A DNA stretch of 64,000 bases from Myoxocephalus aenaeus (taxonomy: Eukaryota; Chordata; Actinopteri; Perciformes; Cottidae). Shown in pieces: positions 49,201 through 61,500 of the stretch; the stretch's first letter is position 1, and every line of letters begins with the position of its first letter. The position numbers and the translations under genes are program-made. Where the stretch lies: assembly GCA_038501785.1 (NCBI GenBank), contig JBAMJR010000099.1, positions 2,699,501 to 2,763,500 of the forward strand, read 5' to 3'. The notes beneath the pieces were generated by a model. The model was given only the letters and a program-made list of their open reading frames with translations, had not been told where the DNA came from and did not search any database.

Positions 49201-52200
49201 GTCCATCGTCATTTTCCCATTCAAACACATTTTACGTTGCTTGTAATAAGTCTCCAATTCTGAACTGTTTGCTTTGTAAGTGTCGGTTGGTAAGATAATA
49301 TACACTCACCTAAAGGATTATTAGGAACACCTGTTCAATTTCTCATTAATGCAATTATCTAATCAACCAATCACATGGCAGTTGCTTCAATGCCTTTAGG
49401 GGTGTGGTCCTGGTCAAGACAATCTCCTGAACTCCAAACTGAATGTCAGAATGGGAAAGAAAGGTGATTTAAGCCATTTTGAGCGTGGCATGGTTGTTGG
49501 TGCCAGACGGGCCGGTCTGAGTATTTCACAATCTGCTCAGTTACTGGGATTTTCACGCACAACCATTTCTAGGGTTTACAAAGATGGTGTGAAAAGGGAA
49601 AAACATCCAGTATGCGGCAGTCCTGTGGGCGAAAATGCCTCGTTAATGCTAGAGGTCAGAGGAGAACGGGCCGACTGATTCAAGCTGATAGAAGAGCAAC
49701 TTTGACTGAAATAACCACTCGTTACAACCGAGGTATGCAGCAAAGCATTTGTGAAGCCACAACACGCACAACCTTGAGGCGGATGGGCTACAACAGCAGA
49801 AGACCCCACCGGGTACCACTCATCTCCACTACAAATAGGAAAAAGAGGCTACAATTTGCAAGAGCTCACCAAAATTGGACAGTTGAAGACTGGAAAAATG
49901 TTGCCTGGTCTGATGAGTCTGGATTTCTGTTGAGACATTCAGATGGTAGAGTCAGAAACAGAATGAGAACATGGATCCATCATGCCTTGTTACCACTGTG
50001 CAGGCTGGTGGTGGTGGTGTAATGGTGTGGGGGATGTTTTCTTGGCACACTTTAGGCCCCTTAGTGCCAATTGGGCATCGTTTAAATGCCACGGCCTACC
50101 TGAGCATTGTTTCTGACCATGTCCATCCCTTTATGGCCACCATGTACCCATCCTCTGATGGCTACTTCCAGCAGGATAATGCACCATGTCACAAAGCTCC
50201 AATCATTTCAAATTGGTTTCTTGAACATGACAATGAGTTCACTGTACTAAAATGGCCCCCACAGTCACCAGATCTCAACCCAATAGAGCATCTTTGGGAT
50301 GTGGTGGAACGGGAGCTTCGTGCCCTGGATGTGCATCCCACAAATCTCCATCAACTGCAAGATGCTATCCTATCAATATGGGCCAACATTTCTAAAGAAT
50401 GCTTTCAGCACCTTGTTGAATCAATGCCACGTAGAATTAAGGCAGTTCTGAAGGCGAAAGGGGGTCAAACACAGTATTAGTATGGTGTTCCTAATAATCC
50501 TTTAGGTGAGTGTATATACCCAGAATAAAAAGCTTAGGATCCAGTGTGACAAGAAACCAAAAGTGAATAATTTGGCATCCAAATTCAGAAAGAAATGAAG
50601 ATAACTGCTCAAAGTGTGACTACAATGTTGAGTCGTTGTACTCAAGTGTTTTCTGCTCTGAAGGTCATTCTGAGACGTAGGCCGTCCATCTATGTGGTGA
50701 ACCTGCTGATCCCCAGCTGCTTCCTCATCACAGTGGACCTCTTCAGCTTCCTGCTGCCTCCTGATAGTGTGGACCGTTCCTCCTTCAAGATGACCCTCAT
50801 CCTGGGCTACACCGTCTTCCTGCTCATCATGAACGACCTGCTGCCTGCCAGTGGGGAGACCACGCCTCTCATCAGTGAGTGACACCTGTCATATTGTTTC
50901 TTGCTTTATACCAGATAAGGTTGAAGGATCATGACATGCACTGCTGCACATAAGCTTTTAAAATCCAATCCCCGCTAGGGGGGGGAAGATTGTTATATAA
51001 AACTGTAAATCATAGCTTGTTTTATGAAGAAAAAAAGAGCCAAAATCTGCTGTATGTGGATGTATTGAACACCATAAGTAATATACAAGTGAAATATATG
51101 GTTTGGTACATGAAAAAATTAAAATGTCACATTTGTGCCCCAATGCAAATTTTGGAGTCCTCGCCTGAATTTTCTTTGTACTACCCTCTCTAACTTTGTT
51201 CTGCTTCACTTTATCAAAGTCAACCTTTGCAGAGAGAATGTTCACATATTGTGCTATGATTTGGGTTAAAGTCAGACCTTACAGCTGCATCATTTCAAAG
51301 AAATAATCATCCTGAAAGTGCTTTTTCTTCTAGGCTGACCTGAAACCTTTTAATTTTTGCTGTGTGTCATCTTCATTTACTCTTAACCAGTAACATATGG
51401 ACAGATATTTACACATCTCAACAAAATCTCACATGTGTACCTTTTATTATAACACAAAAATTATTCAAATAGCCCTAGTGGTTGCAGAGATACACCCTTT
51501 TTAGTTTGGGTATGCCATTTTCAAGCAGAGGCCTAAAAATAGGTGGGTTTTCTTTAAAAGGTAACTGGCATGCAAGTAAAAACATACGGTACTTATTGTG
51601 TGTTGAATCCTCCTTGTTGGTTTCGTTTCCCGCAGACGTTTTCTTCTCCATCAGTCTCGCTCTGATGGTGGCCAGCCTGCTGGAGACCGTGTGCATCGTT
51701 AAGATCCAGCACAGCTCCAGCAAGTACGTTGCGGTGCCTCACTGGGTCAGTGTCCTCGTGCTACAATATCTATCTGTTGTAGTTTGTCTCCCTCGAATGA
51801 GAACCATCACGCGAACCACTTTCTTCGTCAACCCATCATCTACTAGAGGTATGTCATTATTATTTATTGACATCAACTATGAAAGGCACGAGAAAGTTGA
51901 TGAACCAATCGATTTAGTTTGACACAGTTTGCCGGGAAATCCTTTAAATCCCCTAGTGACTAAATCTATTTATTTCTATTTATATCTAATTTATAGGACT
52001 ATGTTAAGTTACAGCAAAATCTAATATTGCTTTGTTTACGGTTTCCTTCTTCGTTCGAGAATTTATAAGAATTATTAAGTTTTTGGAAAACCAAAGATTT
52101 GAGGTGTCCTGATGATAATTGTATTCAACACCTACAAGCCAATAAGAAGTAACTATGTTCCATGGCCATTGGATAATCTAATCGAGGTGCAATATAGATT

Positions 52201-52581
52201 TGACATTGTCAGCTATTTTTATATTATTAGTAATTTGCTATTTTACATATATTGGAATTCAAAACAAGCTGTTCTTTGTTTTTGACAGAACAGAATTCCA
52301 GCATCAGCAGCATCTCAGTCTCTGGTGATGCACCTCCAGCCAAACCCCCCCCGGCCCCTGAGGAGCCGGCCCTGGAAGAACTGAGGAAACTGAGCAGAGA
52401 CCTCCTGGCCATCCGCCGCCAGATAGATAAACACTTCCAGGGGTGCAATAACTTGCAGGAATGGCAAATGGTCGGGGCAGTCATCGACCGTCTGCTGTTT
52501 GCCGTGTACATCGTCTTCATCGTTGTCAGCTTCATCACCATCACATGGATCTGGATCTGGAGCAGCTCGTACGCAGCATGA
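46241..52581 (+). CDS. 5-HT3-like ligand-gated channel subunit, gene E (complete)
   Basis: A complete nine-exon gene predicted at 471 residues. Exons: 46241-46295, 47003-47163, 47297-47341, 47723-47829, 48407-48576, 48927-49087, 50664-50874, 51636-51848 and 52289-52581. ATG 46241 starts a signal peptide (MTDVKPAELVFVCFMLLHG). The sequence follows gene C closely: LNCTSPSPESLFAALE, EWDIEGLSWDEKECGTKR, the Cys-loop CHLVIYTFPFDIQNC, NGEWELV, and M2 as SSFKMTLILGYTVF. The M3-M4 loop has a proline-rich patch (PPAKPPPAPEEP) before the MA helix, and M4 ends in WIWSSSYAA. Loop B again has Tyr (GSYIHFG) in place of the 5-HT3A Trp. Intron 6 carries a Tc1 element, intron 4 an interspersed repeat shared with gene A. 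No defect was seen. It probably arose by duplication with gene C as sister. Confidence 0.94.
48080..48250 (+). repeat. interspersed repeat in gene E intron 4
   Basis: Shorter copy of the repeat at 1395-1740 in gene A, sharing 'tgtgttgattttggcgg' and 'ttagaaaacctct'. Same orientation. Confidence 0.6.
49301..50514 (+). mobile_element. Tc1/mariner element in gene E intron 6
   Basis: The termini are inverted repeats of more than 30 bp beginning TACACTCACCTAAAGGATTA, flanked by TA dinucleotides (49299-49300 and 50515-50516). The 1,214-bp length is close to the usual size of the family. It encodes a transposase split over three frames (49451-50480), in the same orientation as gene E. It lies between exons 6 and 7 and does not touch a splice site. 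Confidence 0.93.
49451..50480 (+). pseudogene. Tc1/mariner transposase, two frameshifts
   Basis: The N-terminal part (from MGKKGDLSHFERGMVVGARR) has the helix-turn-helix SISQSAQLLGFSRTTISRVY. The frame changes near 49610-49660 to a segment with RRATLTEITTRYN and VAWSDESGF (first catalytic Asp), and again near 49950 to the last segment with GVMVWG, QQDNAPCH (second Asp) and SPDLNPIEHLWD (Glu). I count 36 residues between the second Asp and the Glu, so the triad is DD36E rather than the common DD34E. The two frameshifts make it inactive. Confidence 0.88.
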
Positions 52582-53078
52582 TTTAACTAGAAGGTTGAAA
52601 GCGTTATTGAGAAAACGTTCGTATGCAATACATGCAGTATTCTGAGATGAGGCGCGTGTTGATTCAATATAATGTCGAGGAATATAATGTGAGTTTCTGG
52701 ATCTTGGAAAACGTTTGTAGAGTTGTATTTATCAGAGTAACATATGACGTTGTGACTACAATTCTGGAAAAGAATTTGAAAGGTTTTTCCCTCCTGGTTT
52801 TTCTCGCTGAAATGATATCATCTTGCATTTCATACAGATGGGTTTTTACATGCCTTCATTTCTCCTCACATTGATATTTCATTAAACTATCTCAACCTAA
52901 AATGGTGATGAAAGTTGCCAAACACAGTTTGCTGCCATACATTGGTGCTAAACGCTAAAGTCAGCATGCAAACACGCTCATGGCAACATGCTGATATTTT
53001 GCAGGTAATGTCCACCGTCTTAGATGAACGTGTTAGCACTCAACACCAAGTACAGTCTGATGGAAATGTCCTTAGTTT
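52582..53078. other. gene E 3' flank
   Basis: Non-coding. ATTAAA at 52881-52886, 300 bp after the stop, is a weak candidate polyadenylation signal. Nothing else recognised. Confidence 0.4.
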
Positions 53079-54624
53079 CAGGGCCGGAGTGGGGCCACTT
53101 TTCAGCCCGGGAATTTCAGGCTCAAGACCGGCCCACTTTTTCCATTGTAGTGGAAATTGGATAAATGAAGCAACAGTTCAGCTCTTACTATCCTGTAGTT
53201 TTTTTTTTATTAATACCATGGTCCAACAAATAATGTAAAGGTTAAATACAACAATAATAATCCACTTAAGATGAGAAGTTAACAAAAAATATTCCACAAG
53301 GATAGGTTGATAAATTAACAAAAGCAGAAATAAATAAATAAAACATTTGAAACGTATCCCACTCTTCAACAAAGAGGCATATTGAACTAATGTTTACAGT
53401 TCAACTCACAGTACAGTATACAGTTACATTGTGAATAGCACCAACAGCATCTACAGCATCAGTAACCGCCTAAGCAGTGCACTGGTTTCAGCCACTGTAT
53501 CTATAACTGTGTCGTTGCTTATAGACATGAGGATTTCCTTCTCTGTGCACATTAACATGAACGCCTCCAAGTTTTTCTTTAGCATTCCAACGCATTTTTC
53601 TGCATGAGTATTATATAGTGGTGATTTACTCCTTTAATACACCCACTTCTGAGCAAACAATGCATATCGGTTCATCAAGTACTGTCATATACTGCTCTTT
53701 CTTACAATATATAACTTTAATTCATATTGTTTCCTCTGTTATCCTCTCTACCTGTCCCTGTAGTCATGGCCTCCTCATTGCAAATGTCGGGCTCATCATT
53801 TTCAGCAAGAGACTGTCTTATCTGCTGCTCCGAAGCTTCAAAGAAAAATTAAGAGTCATATTACTGCATACTTCAATATCAATATCAATATTATATATCA
53901 ATATTTGCATAATATTTGCAAAGTCTATGGATGGCCATATTTTGGGTGATAGAAAAAGGCTAATATTTGAATTCAATTTAATATTTTGCTTGGGAATAGG
54001 TTGACAACGCTACAACGATATTAATCAAGGCTACAACGTTAGCCGAATAGTTACGTTGCTAATCATCAGGCCTTTGTCTCTCTTTACCAGTTGCCACTTG
54101 TGTTTGTCCTCTTGAAAATAAATCGGTAAGCTTGGCACATTTGGCAGCATCCTCCTCCAATGACTTTCTTTTTTTCAACCTGGCTTTTTCAGCCCCTCCT
54201 GCCCTTTTCCTCCCGTCCATCCTCCCTGACGCGTATCGTTGCGGTCGGGCCGGCCCAGCTATCGGTAGCCTATCTGAGAAAACTTTTTGGAAAAGACGGG
54301 CTACGGACCGAACCAACTCTATTTGGAAGGGGAGAACTTCCTCGCATGATACACCGGTTGTACCATGCGAGGAAGTTCTCCCCTCCCAAATAGAGTTGGT
54401 TGGTTCCATAATGGACCGAACCAACTCTATTTGGGAGGGGTGAACTTCCTCGCATGGTACAACCCATGCAGAGGCTGCGGTGTCAGAATGCGGAACGTGT
54501 GTAGCCCACTTGAGAAGATGGACTAACTTGACAAATGTCAACAAATACAATTCTCGACCGGCCCAGCAGTGAAGCGGCCCACCGGGGACTCTCCCGATTC
54601 TCCCGATTACCCACCCCGGGCCTG
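53079..54624 (-). mobile_element. hAT element with transposase N-terminal remnant
   Basis: The ends CAGGGCCGGAGTGG and CCACCCCGGGCCTG are imperfect inverted repeats. The 8-bp target duplication is CTTAGTTT (53071-53078, 54625-54632). The minus-strand ORF near 54059-54260 reads MDGRKRAGGAEKARLKKRKS and continues LEEDAAKCAKLTDLFSRG, the typical basic N-terminus of ZMYM1-like hAT transposases. It is fused upstream to a repeat block (54303-54466). The catalytic part is missing. Confidence 0.88.
54303..54466. repeat. three-copy inverted/direct repeat forming a hairpin
   Basis: A ~40-bp unit starting 'ccaactctatttggaagggg' occurs three times: plus at 54303, inverted ending about 54390, then plus again at 54419. 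Copies 1 and 2 form a near-perfect stem with a loop of about 7 bp. It sits just beside the transposase remnant. Confidence 0.85.
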
Positions 54625-54632
54625 CTTAGTTT

Positions 54633-55816
54633 AGCAGTTATTTTTGTTCATGAACGAAAATGTTGACCTGATGATGAAGAGTTCAGGATTCAGCAAAGTT
54701 ATCACAATTCAGCCAAAGCTACGGCCACGCAGACTTTGCAATTAGGCAAGATAGTCAACCTTGACGCCCAACTACAAGACAACCAAACAGCTATACATTT
54801 ATTATGATGTTTAGATATGAAAAGTATTGAATAATGGTAATATTCATTCACTCATTGTACCACAAAATAAATTGCAAAAGGCCCCTGATGCACTTAAAAA
54901 TATGCAACTAACAGTACACTACTTACTGAGCCCTGAGTCTCAGCCAGACTCCATCTTTAGCAGGTTATATGCAGCGCACAGTCAGTTAGCATGCCGCGCG
55001 AGTCTGCATAGCGCTGAAGCCCCGCCGTGACTGGTGAATGCAAATGTTTGAGGTTGGATTTCTATAAAAAATATTTTCACATATTATCCACCAAATGGCG
55101 TAGTTTTTAAATACTTGTGCTTTACAAAAGTATTTCCATTTTCTGCAACTTTATTCATCTACAACCTTTTACTCCACTACATTTATTTAATGACTCTAGT
55201 TACTTTGCAAACATTTGATTAATACAACATATAGGTAAGACAATAAAAGTAATTAAAATGAGCTTCGGCTTTACCACCTGCAGTATTAAAGGGGGGGGGC
55301 AACTATTTGTATAATAGTGTTACTCATTTTTTAGATCGCTAAATTACCGCCTCGCATTTGTATTTTTACAAAAGTCACCACTTTTCCATTTTATCCTATT
55401 AGACATTTTTGTGAAATCTTTATAATGAGCATATGAGTTCTTGACTCAGTTATGACCCAAAAACATGTTTTGTGAGGTCACTGCAAATTCCATATCTGTT
55501 CAACCATGAGTGCAGGTGAACACTTGCACCAAATTTGAGTAAATGTCCTCGAAGCGTTCGTATTGCATTCACCAGAATGGGAATAAGGACGTGAGGTCAC
55601 AGTGACTGGTCATCCAAAATGTATTCAGCTCATCTGACAATTTGTTTGTCCCGCCAGGCGTTCCTGAAATATCACGTTCAAGAGAATGGACCAGACCAAC
55701 GAGCAGACACATCCCCGGTACCGAGGCACAAAAAGGCCAAATATCTTGTGGTTCCAAGTTTTTAAATGTAAGACGGTTTGGGACTTTTTGTCAAAACTTC
55801 ACATTAGGCTCTGAAT
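54633..55816. other. spacer with an interspersed fish repeat
   Basis: No gene. The stretch 55440-55745 ('gtgaggtcacagtgactggt', 'gttcctgaaatatcacgttc') resembles a common teleost dispersed repeat, decayed. The remainder is AT-rich without recognised content. Confidence 0.45.
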
Positions 55817-57439
55817 CAGTGGCGTCCCTAGGCTAAAACATCCGGGGCTAAAGCCCCGGATGTTTTTTAATTAGCCCCGAATATTAATTTTCAAAAAAAA
55901 AAAAAATACGTCATTCACCCAAAACAGCGGCGTCAGGCAGCAGGCGCACTTGCAGTGTGCGCCCCCCTATTATACAAGTCGTCATTTAAGTTTCTCTTTC
56001 CTATAGAACAGGTCTACACCTTGTTCTGTTATTAAACAAACTAAACGGACGTATTTTATTGATCTTATCCGTCATTTCTGTCTCTAAATGGTCGCGTTAA
56101 CACTTCTCCTCTGCTCTGCGATGCGCACAGACACGTGCGCGCGCACACACAGGTGAGCACTGAGCACACAACAGCGGACAGAGAGCGTCGAAAAATATGT
56201 CGCGTGAAAAGCAGATCGCTATATCTGCGTTTTAAACGCTCCCAGGGTGAAGATGGCAACAGCAGCTCTCCTGTGAGGAGCAACCGGAGTTCTCCTCGCA
56301 CCGGAGCAGCTCTCCTGCTCCAGGTGAAAGAGACAAAGTGCTCTTGTCTTCTACCAACAATGAGCTGCTGGCTTCACATATTACAAAAGTACAAAGTACA
56401 CGGACATAAAACTAAGTCATTAATAAATACATGGAGAAATGTCTGTACTTTCGGGTAAATGGTTACGCCGTTAACAGGTTACGCTTGCGCATGCGCGACT
56501 CGCTCGCTTATTTTTTGGCGTTTTGCCAGAAGTCTCCCTGACGTCCTTTCTGCTGCTGCGTGTCTCAAAACAGAAAACAGATCTCAACGTTGAACATGAA
56601 TTGTATCAAATCTACAACCCTGTTTTATAAAGATGTGTAGAGGAAAGCAGCTCACTGCTCCACTAATACTGATGCAACCTGATGCTCACATATCTGCACT
56701 CATTCTGTTTTGTTTGGCAACAAAATAAATAGCTTATTGTTTTCCACAATGAGCTATTTAGTAGTAACTAAATATTAGTATTTTTTTTTTGCACAGATAC
56801 AACTTCCTGTTCATTGATCTAAGTGATTGCAATTAAAACATAAAAAAAAAATTCTGATGGAGCAATCTGATTTACTTGAAACTTTAAGTGATTGCAATTT
56901 TCTTTATTCTGTTATTTATAAAAGCACAGATGGAATCACAAAATGTTATTTACAGAAAAAGTTTGAGAACCACTACTTTAAGTGTTTGTGTTGGTGGAGC
57001 ACTATTAGCATTATTAGCATCTTATGTCTAAATATTATGTTAAAGAGTATGTTATGTTAAATAATGTTAAAGAATATGTAAAGAATAAATACATATGAGT
57101 ATGTAAAGAGCATTAAATGTACAATGTAAACACTGTACATGACAAGATGCATGGTTCATTAAACATCTCAATGTTTACTGTTGCTGAATGGTTGCTGTTG
57201 GTATGTTCAACATGATGAATGGGGCATTTTTGTGCCTGGGCTATTGAGGGAAGTTTGTGAAAATTGCTAGCCTATTTGGTATTAACTGGTAACCATGAAA
57301 TGCCTCAATTCAATTCAATTCAGTCCAGAAGAGCAGGTACCTGTAGGGTATGTGGAGAGTGTTTCTATGTCTAAAAATGTCGCTGCTTCACTCTTCTGGG
57401 CTAAGCCCCAGATGTGTCAAAATCCTAGAGACGCCTCTG
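55817..57439. mobile_element. second copy of the 1,623-bp hAT element
   Basis: Same ends, same length and same internal ORFs as 39232-40854, at a constant offset of 16,585 bp with no indel. The target duplication is CTCTGAAT (55809-55816, 57440-57447). Such identity points to very recent transposition, or to copying within the locus. The differing target duplications exclude segmental duplication of the site. Confidence 0.95.
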
Positions 57440-58416
57440 CTCTGAATATAAATATGTATGATAGTTAGTTGCAGCCAGTGTTCCCTCTAAGCTGCGCGCG
57501 TGCGCGGCCGCGCAGGCCAGTCGAAGTGGCCGCGCAATAGATTTTTCAGACCGCGCAAACGATTTTTTTCAGGGGTTAAAAAGCTTTTTTGCGCCAGTGT
57601 TTCTGAGATAGGAGTGAGCCATCTCCACAATAGAAGATCTTTGATGTGACGTGTCGAGTCTTCTTGGCCAATCAGCGTCCCGTTTCTCGACATGCGCTCT
57701 CTGTACATCCGCTAGCGCTCTGTACCTCTGCTAGCGCTCTGCCTCCGTAGGCACCCCCCACCCCCGCTGTCCTCCTCCGGGCGCCAGGAGTGAAGCTCGC
57801 CTAGAGCGCCACATGAGCTAGTGCCGGCGCTGTTTAGGCTACTCTTGGTGGGCCCTGCTCCAGCAGTTATAGATACCATGGTGAAAAGAAAGGCAGAGCA
57901 GGTGCCCCAGAAAAAGGTCTGCCTAACGTTTAAACATGAGTGGCTAGATGAAATAGTCCAAACTGACACAGGTAGGATGAAACTTTCAGACATATTTAAA
58001 TATGAAGAAAGCAAATTCTGCTCGGAGGCAAAAGCGAAAGGAGAGTTCGCTCGTGGGAAAACGTGTTTCTCTTTTGGTTAACCTGTTTTTCAGATGCTGT
58101 TCTTCAGAGACATGTGTCTTCCATAGGCCTGCAGACAAGAGGAGCCACATAGGCCTATCTGGCTATCTCCCTCAATGACATTCAAATTACATGTTTTGTA
58201 GCCTAGTTTGTTGCAAACCACTCCAGTTATTAAATTGTTTATATAGGCTACCTTTAGGAAAAATGACACCATGTCAATTTAATAGGCCTATAATTATTGT
58301 TAAGCACTGCATTAGCATTTTTCTTTCAATGAAGTTCCACTTAAATGTTGTACCTGCTGAGAAATGACTAAACACCTTTGATACTTTTATTTTATATATA
58401 TATCATTATCAGTCAT

Positions 58417-58500
58417 CTCCTCCGTGAATCGCCACCTTAACGTGGTGGAGGAGTTTGAGTGGCTCAGTGATCCTGGGAGCTATGTTGTCTGGGGCGTCAG
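58417..58500 (+). ncRNA. candidate HDV-like self-cleaving ribozyme at Rex3 5' end
   Basis: The first 7 nt of the element (CTCCTCC, 58417-58423) pair perfectly with GGAGGAG (58447-58453). A small hairpin (CCAC 58432-58435 with GTGG 58442-58445) sits just inside, followed by a possible short GAG/CTC hairpin (58456-58464). This order (7-bp P1 from nucleotide 1, P3 inside, P4 after) is that of HDV-like ribozymes, known at the 5' ends of several RTE and R2 elements. The P2 pairing I can draw (GAATC with GATCC) has a mismatch, so the call is tentative. Confidence 0.3.
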
Positions 58501-58573
58501 CCCCTGGTAGGGTCTCCCAAGGCAAACAGGTCTCGGGGGAGAGCCCAGACTAAGAGCGGTTCAAAAAACCCCG

Positions 58574-61500
58574 ATGAATTACGGCCCACGGATTGTAGCA
58601 ACCTCGCCCGGACAAGGGAAACCGGGGCACCCTCCCAGAGCCAGACCCAGGAGGGGAGCTCGTCAGCGAGCGTCTGGTGGCCGGGCTTTCGCCCATGGGG
58701 CCCGGTCGGGCTCAGCCCGAAAAAAGATCATGGACCAGCAACCCTGTGGACTCACCACCCGCAGGGGGAAGCATCGGGGTCGGGTGCTATGTAGACCGGG
58801 CAGCGGGCCAGGCAGGAGACCTGGGCGAGCCGATCGCCGGCAGCATAGACTAGCTCTAGGGACGTGGAACGTCACCTCGCTAGCGGGGAAAGAGCCGGAG
58901 CTGGTGCAGGAGGTGGAGCGGTACCAGCTAGATATAGTTGGGCTCACCTCCACGCACAGCACGGGCTCTGGAACCAAGCTCCTGGAGAAGGGTTGGACTT
59001 TGTCCTTTTCTGGAGTTGCCCAGGGTGAGAGGCGCCGGGCGGGAGTGGGGATACTCACGAGCCCCCGGCTGAGCGCCGCTATGTTGGAGTTTTCCCCGGA
59101 GAACGAGAGGGTCGCCTCCCTGCGCCTACGGGTTGCGGGGAGTAAGGCTCTGACTGTTGTTTGTGCTTATGCACCGAACAGCATTTCAGAGTATCCGGCC
59201 TTCTTGGAGTCGGTGGGAGGGGTACTGGAAAGGGCCCCGCCTGCCGACTCCATAGTTCTCCTGGGAGACTTCAACGCTCACGTGGGCAATGACAGAGAAA
59301 CCTGGCGGGGCGTGATTGGGAGGAACGGCTTGCCCGATCTGAACCCGAACGGTGCTTTGTTGTTGGACTTCTGTGCTAGCCACAGTTTGTCCATAACAAA
59401 CACCATGTTCGAGCATAAGGTGGCTCATAAGTGTACCTGGTACCAGAACACCTTAGGCCGGAGATCAATGATCGACTTTGTAGTCGTATCATCTGATCTG
59501 CGGCCGTATGTCTTGGACACTCGGGTGAAGAGAGGAGCAGAGCTGTCAACTGATCACCATCTGGTGGTGAGTTGGATCAGATGGCGGGGGAGTCGGCTAG
59601 AAAGACCTGGCAAGCCCAAACGTGTAGTGAGGGTGAACTGGGAACGTCTGGCAGAGGATCCTGTCCGGGAGGTCTTCAACTCCCACCTCCGGAAGAGCTT
59701 CTCACAGATCCCGAGGGAGGCTGGGGACATGGAATCCGAGTGGACCATGTTCAAAGCCTCTATTGTGGACGCGGCCGTTAGGAGCTGTGGTCGGAAGGTC
59801 ATCGGTGCCTGTCGTGGCGGCAACCCGAGAACCCGGTGGTGGACACCGGGGGTGAGGGAAGCCGTCAAACTGAAGAAGGAGGCCTTTCGGGCCTGGCTGG
59901 CTCAGGGGTCTCCTGAAGCAGCTGACAGGTACCGGCAAGCCAGAAGGGCTGCAGCTGCGAAGGTCGCGGATGCTAAAACTCGGGCATGGGAGGAGTTCGG
60001 GGAGGCCATGGAGAAGGACTTTCGGTTGGCCTCAAGGAAGTTCTGGCAAACCATCCGACGGCTCAGGAAGGGAAAGCAGGGCCTACCCCAGGCTGTTCTC
60101 AGCGTGGGGGGGGAACTGCTGACCCGGACTGTGGACATCGTCGGGCGGTGGAAAGAGCACTTTGAGGAACTCCTAAACCCGGCCAACATGTCCTCTGGAG
60201 AGGGGGCAGCGCCTGAAGTCCTTGGGGTGGTTGCACCCATATCCCTGGCAGAGGTCACTAAGGTAGTCAAAAAGCTCCTTGGTGGCAAGGCGCCGGGGGT
60301 GGATGAGATTCGCCCTGAGATGCTGAAGGCGCTGGACATTGTTGGGCTGTCTTGGCTGACACGCCTTTGCAGTGTCGCATGGGGGTCGGGAACAGTGCCC
60401 ATGGACTGGCAGACCGGGGTGGTGGTTCCCATCTTCAAGAAGGGGGACCGGAGAGTGTGCTCGAACTATCGTGGAATCACACTGCTCAGCCTCCCGGGAA
60501 AAGCTTATGCCAGGGTGCTGGAAAGGAGGCTCCGACCGCTTGTCGAACCTCAGATTCAAGACGAACAGTGTGGATTCCGTCCCGGCCGTGGAACAGTGGA
60601 CCAGCTCTTTACCCTCGCAAGACTACTGGAGGGGTCCTGGGAGTTTGCCCAACCAGTCTACATGTGCTTTGTGGACTTGGAAAAGGCTTTCGACCGGGTC
60701 CCTCGGGGGGTTTTGTGGGGGGTGCTGCGGGAGTATGGGGTGCCGGACCCGTTGGCACGGGCCATCCGGTCTCTGTACGCCTGCAGTAGGAGCTGTGTTC
60801 GTATCCTCGGTAGTAAGTCAGACACGTTCCCGGTGGGTGTTGGTCTCCGCCAGGGCTGCCCTTTATCACCGGTCCTGTTCGTGACTTTCATGGACAGGAT
60901 ATCTAGGCGCAGCCAGGGGGCGGAGAAGATCCGGTTCGGGAATCTCGGGATCGCATCTCTACTGTTCGCGGATGATGTGGTCCTGTTTGCTTCCTCGGAC
61001 CGTGACCTCCAGCATTCACTGGGGCGTTTTGCAGCCGAGTGTGAAGCGGCAGGGATGAGAGTTAGCACCTCCAAATCTGAGGCCATGGTGCTCTGCCGGA
61101 AACCGGTGGACTGCTCCCTCCAGGTGGGGACAAACTGCCTACCCCAAGCGAAGGAGTTCAAGTATCTCGGGGTCTTGTTCACGAGTGAGGGTAAGGTGGA
61201 GCGTGAGATCGATAGGCGGATCGGTGCGGCTGCAGCAGTAAAACAGGCGCTGTACCGGTCCGTCTTGGTGAAGAGGGAGCTGAGCCGGAAGGCGAAGCTC
61301 TCCATTTACTGGTCGGTCTACGTTCCAACCCTCACCTATGGTCACGAACTCTGGGTCGTGACCGAAAGAACGAGGTCTCGGATACAAGCGGCCGAAATGA
61401 GCTTCCTCCGTAGAGTGGCCGGGCTCAGCCTTAGAGATAGGGTAAGGAGCTCGGACATCAGGAGGGAGCTTGGAGTCGAGTCGCTGCTCCTTCGTGTCGA

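Noticed and set aside
60658..61305. 215-codon and other minus-strand ORFs across Rex3
   Set aside because: Antisense shadows of the intact endonuclease-reverse transcriptase frame.
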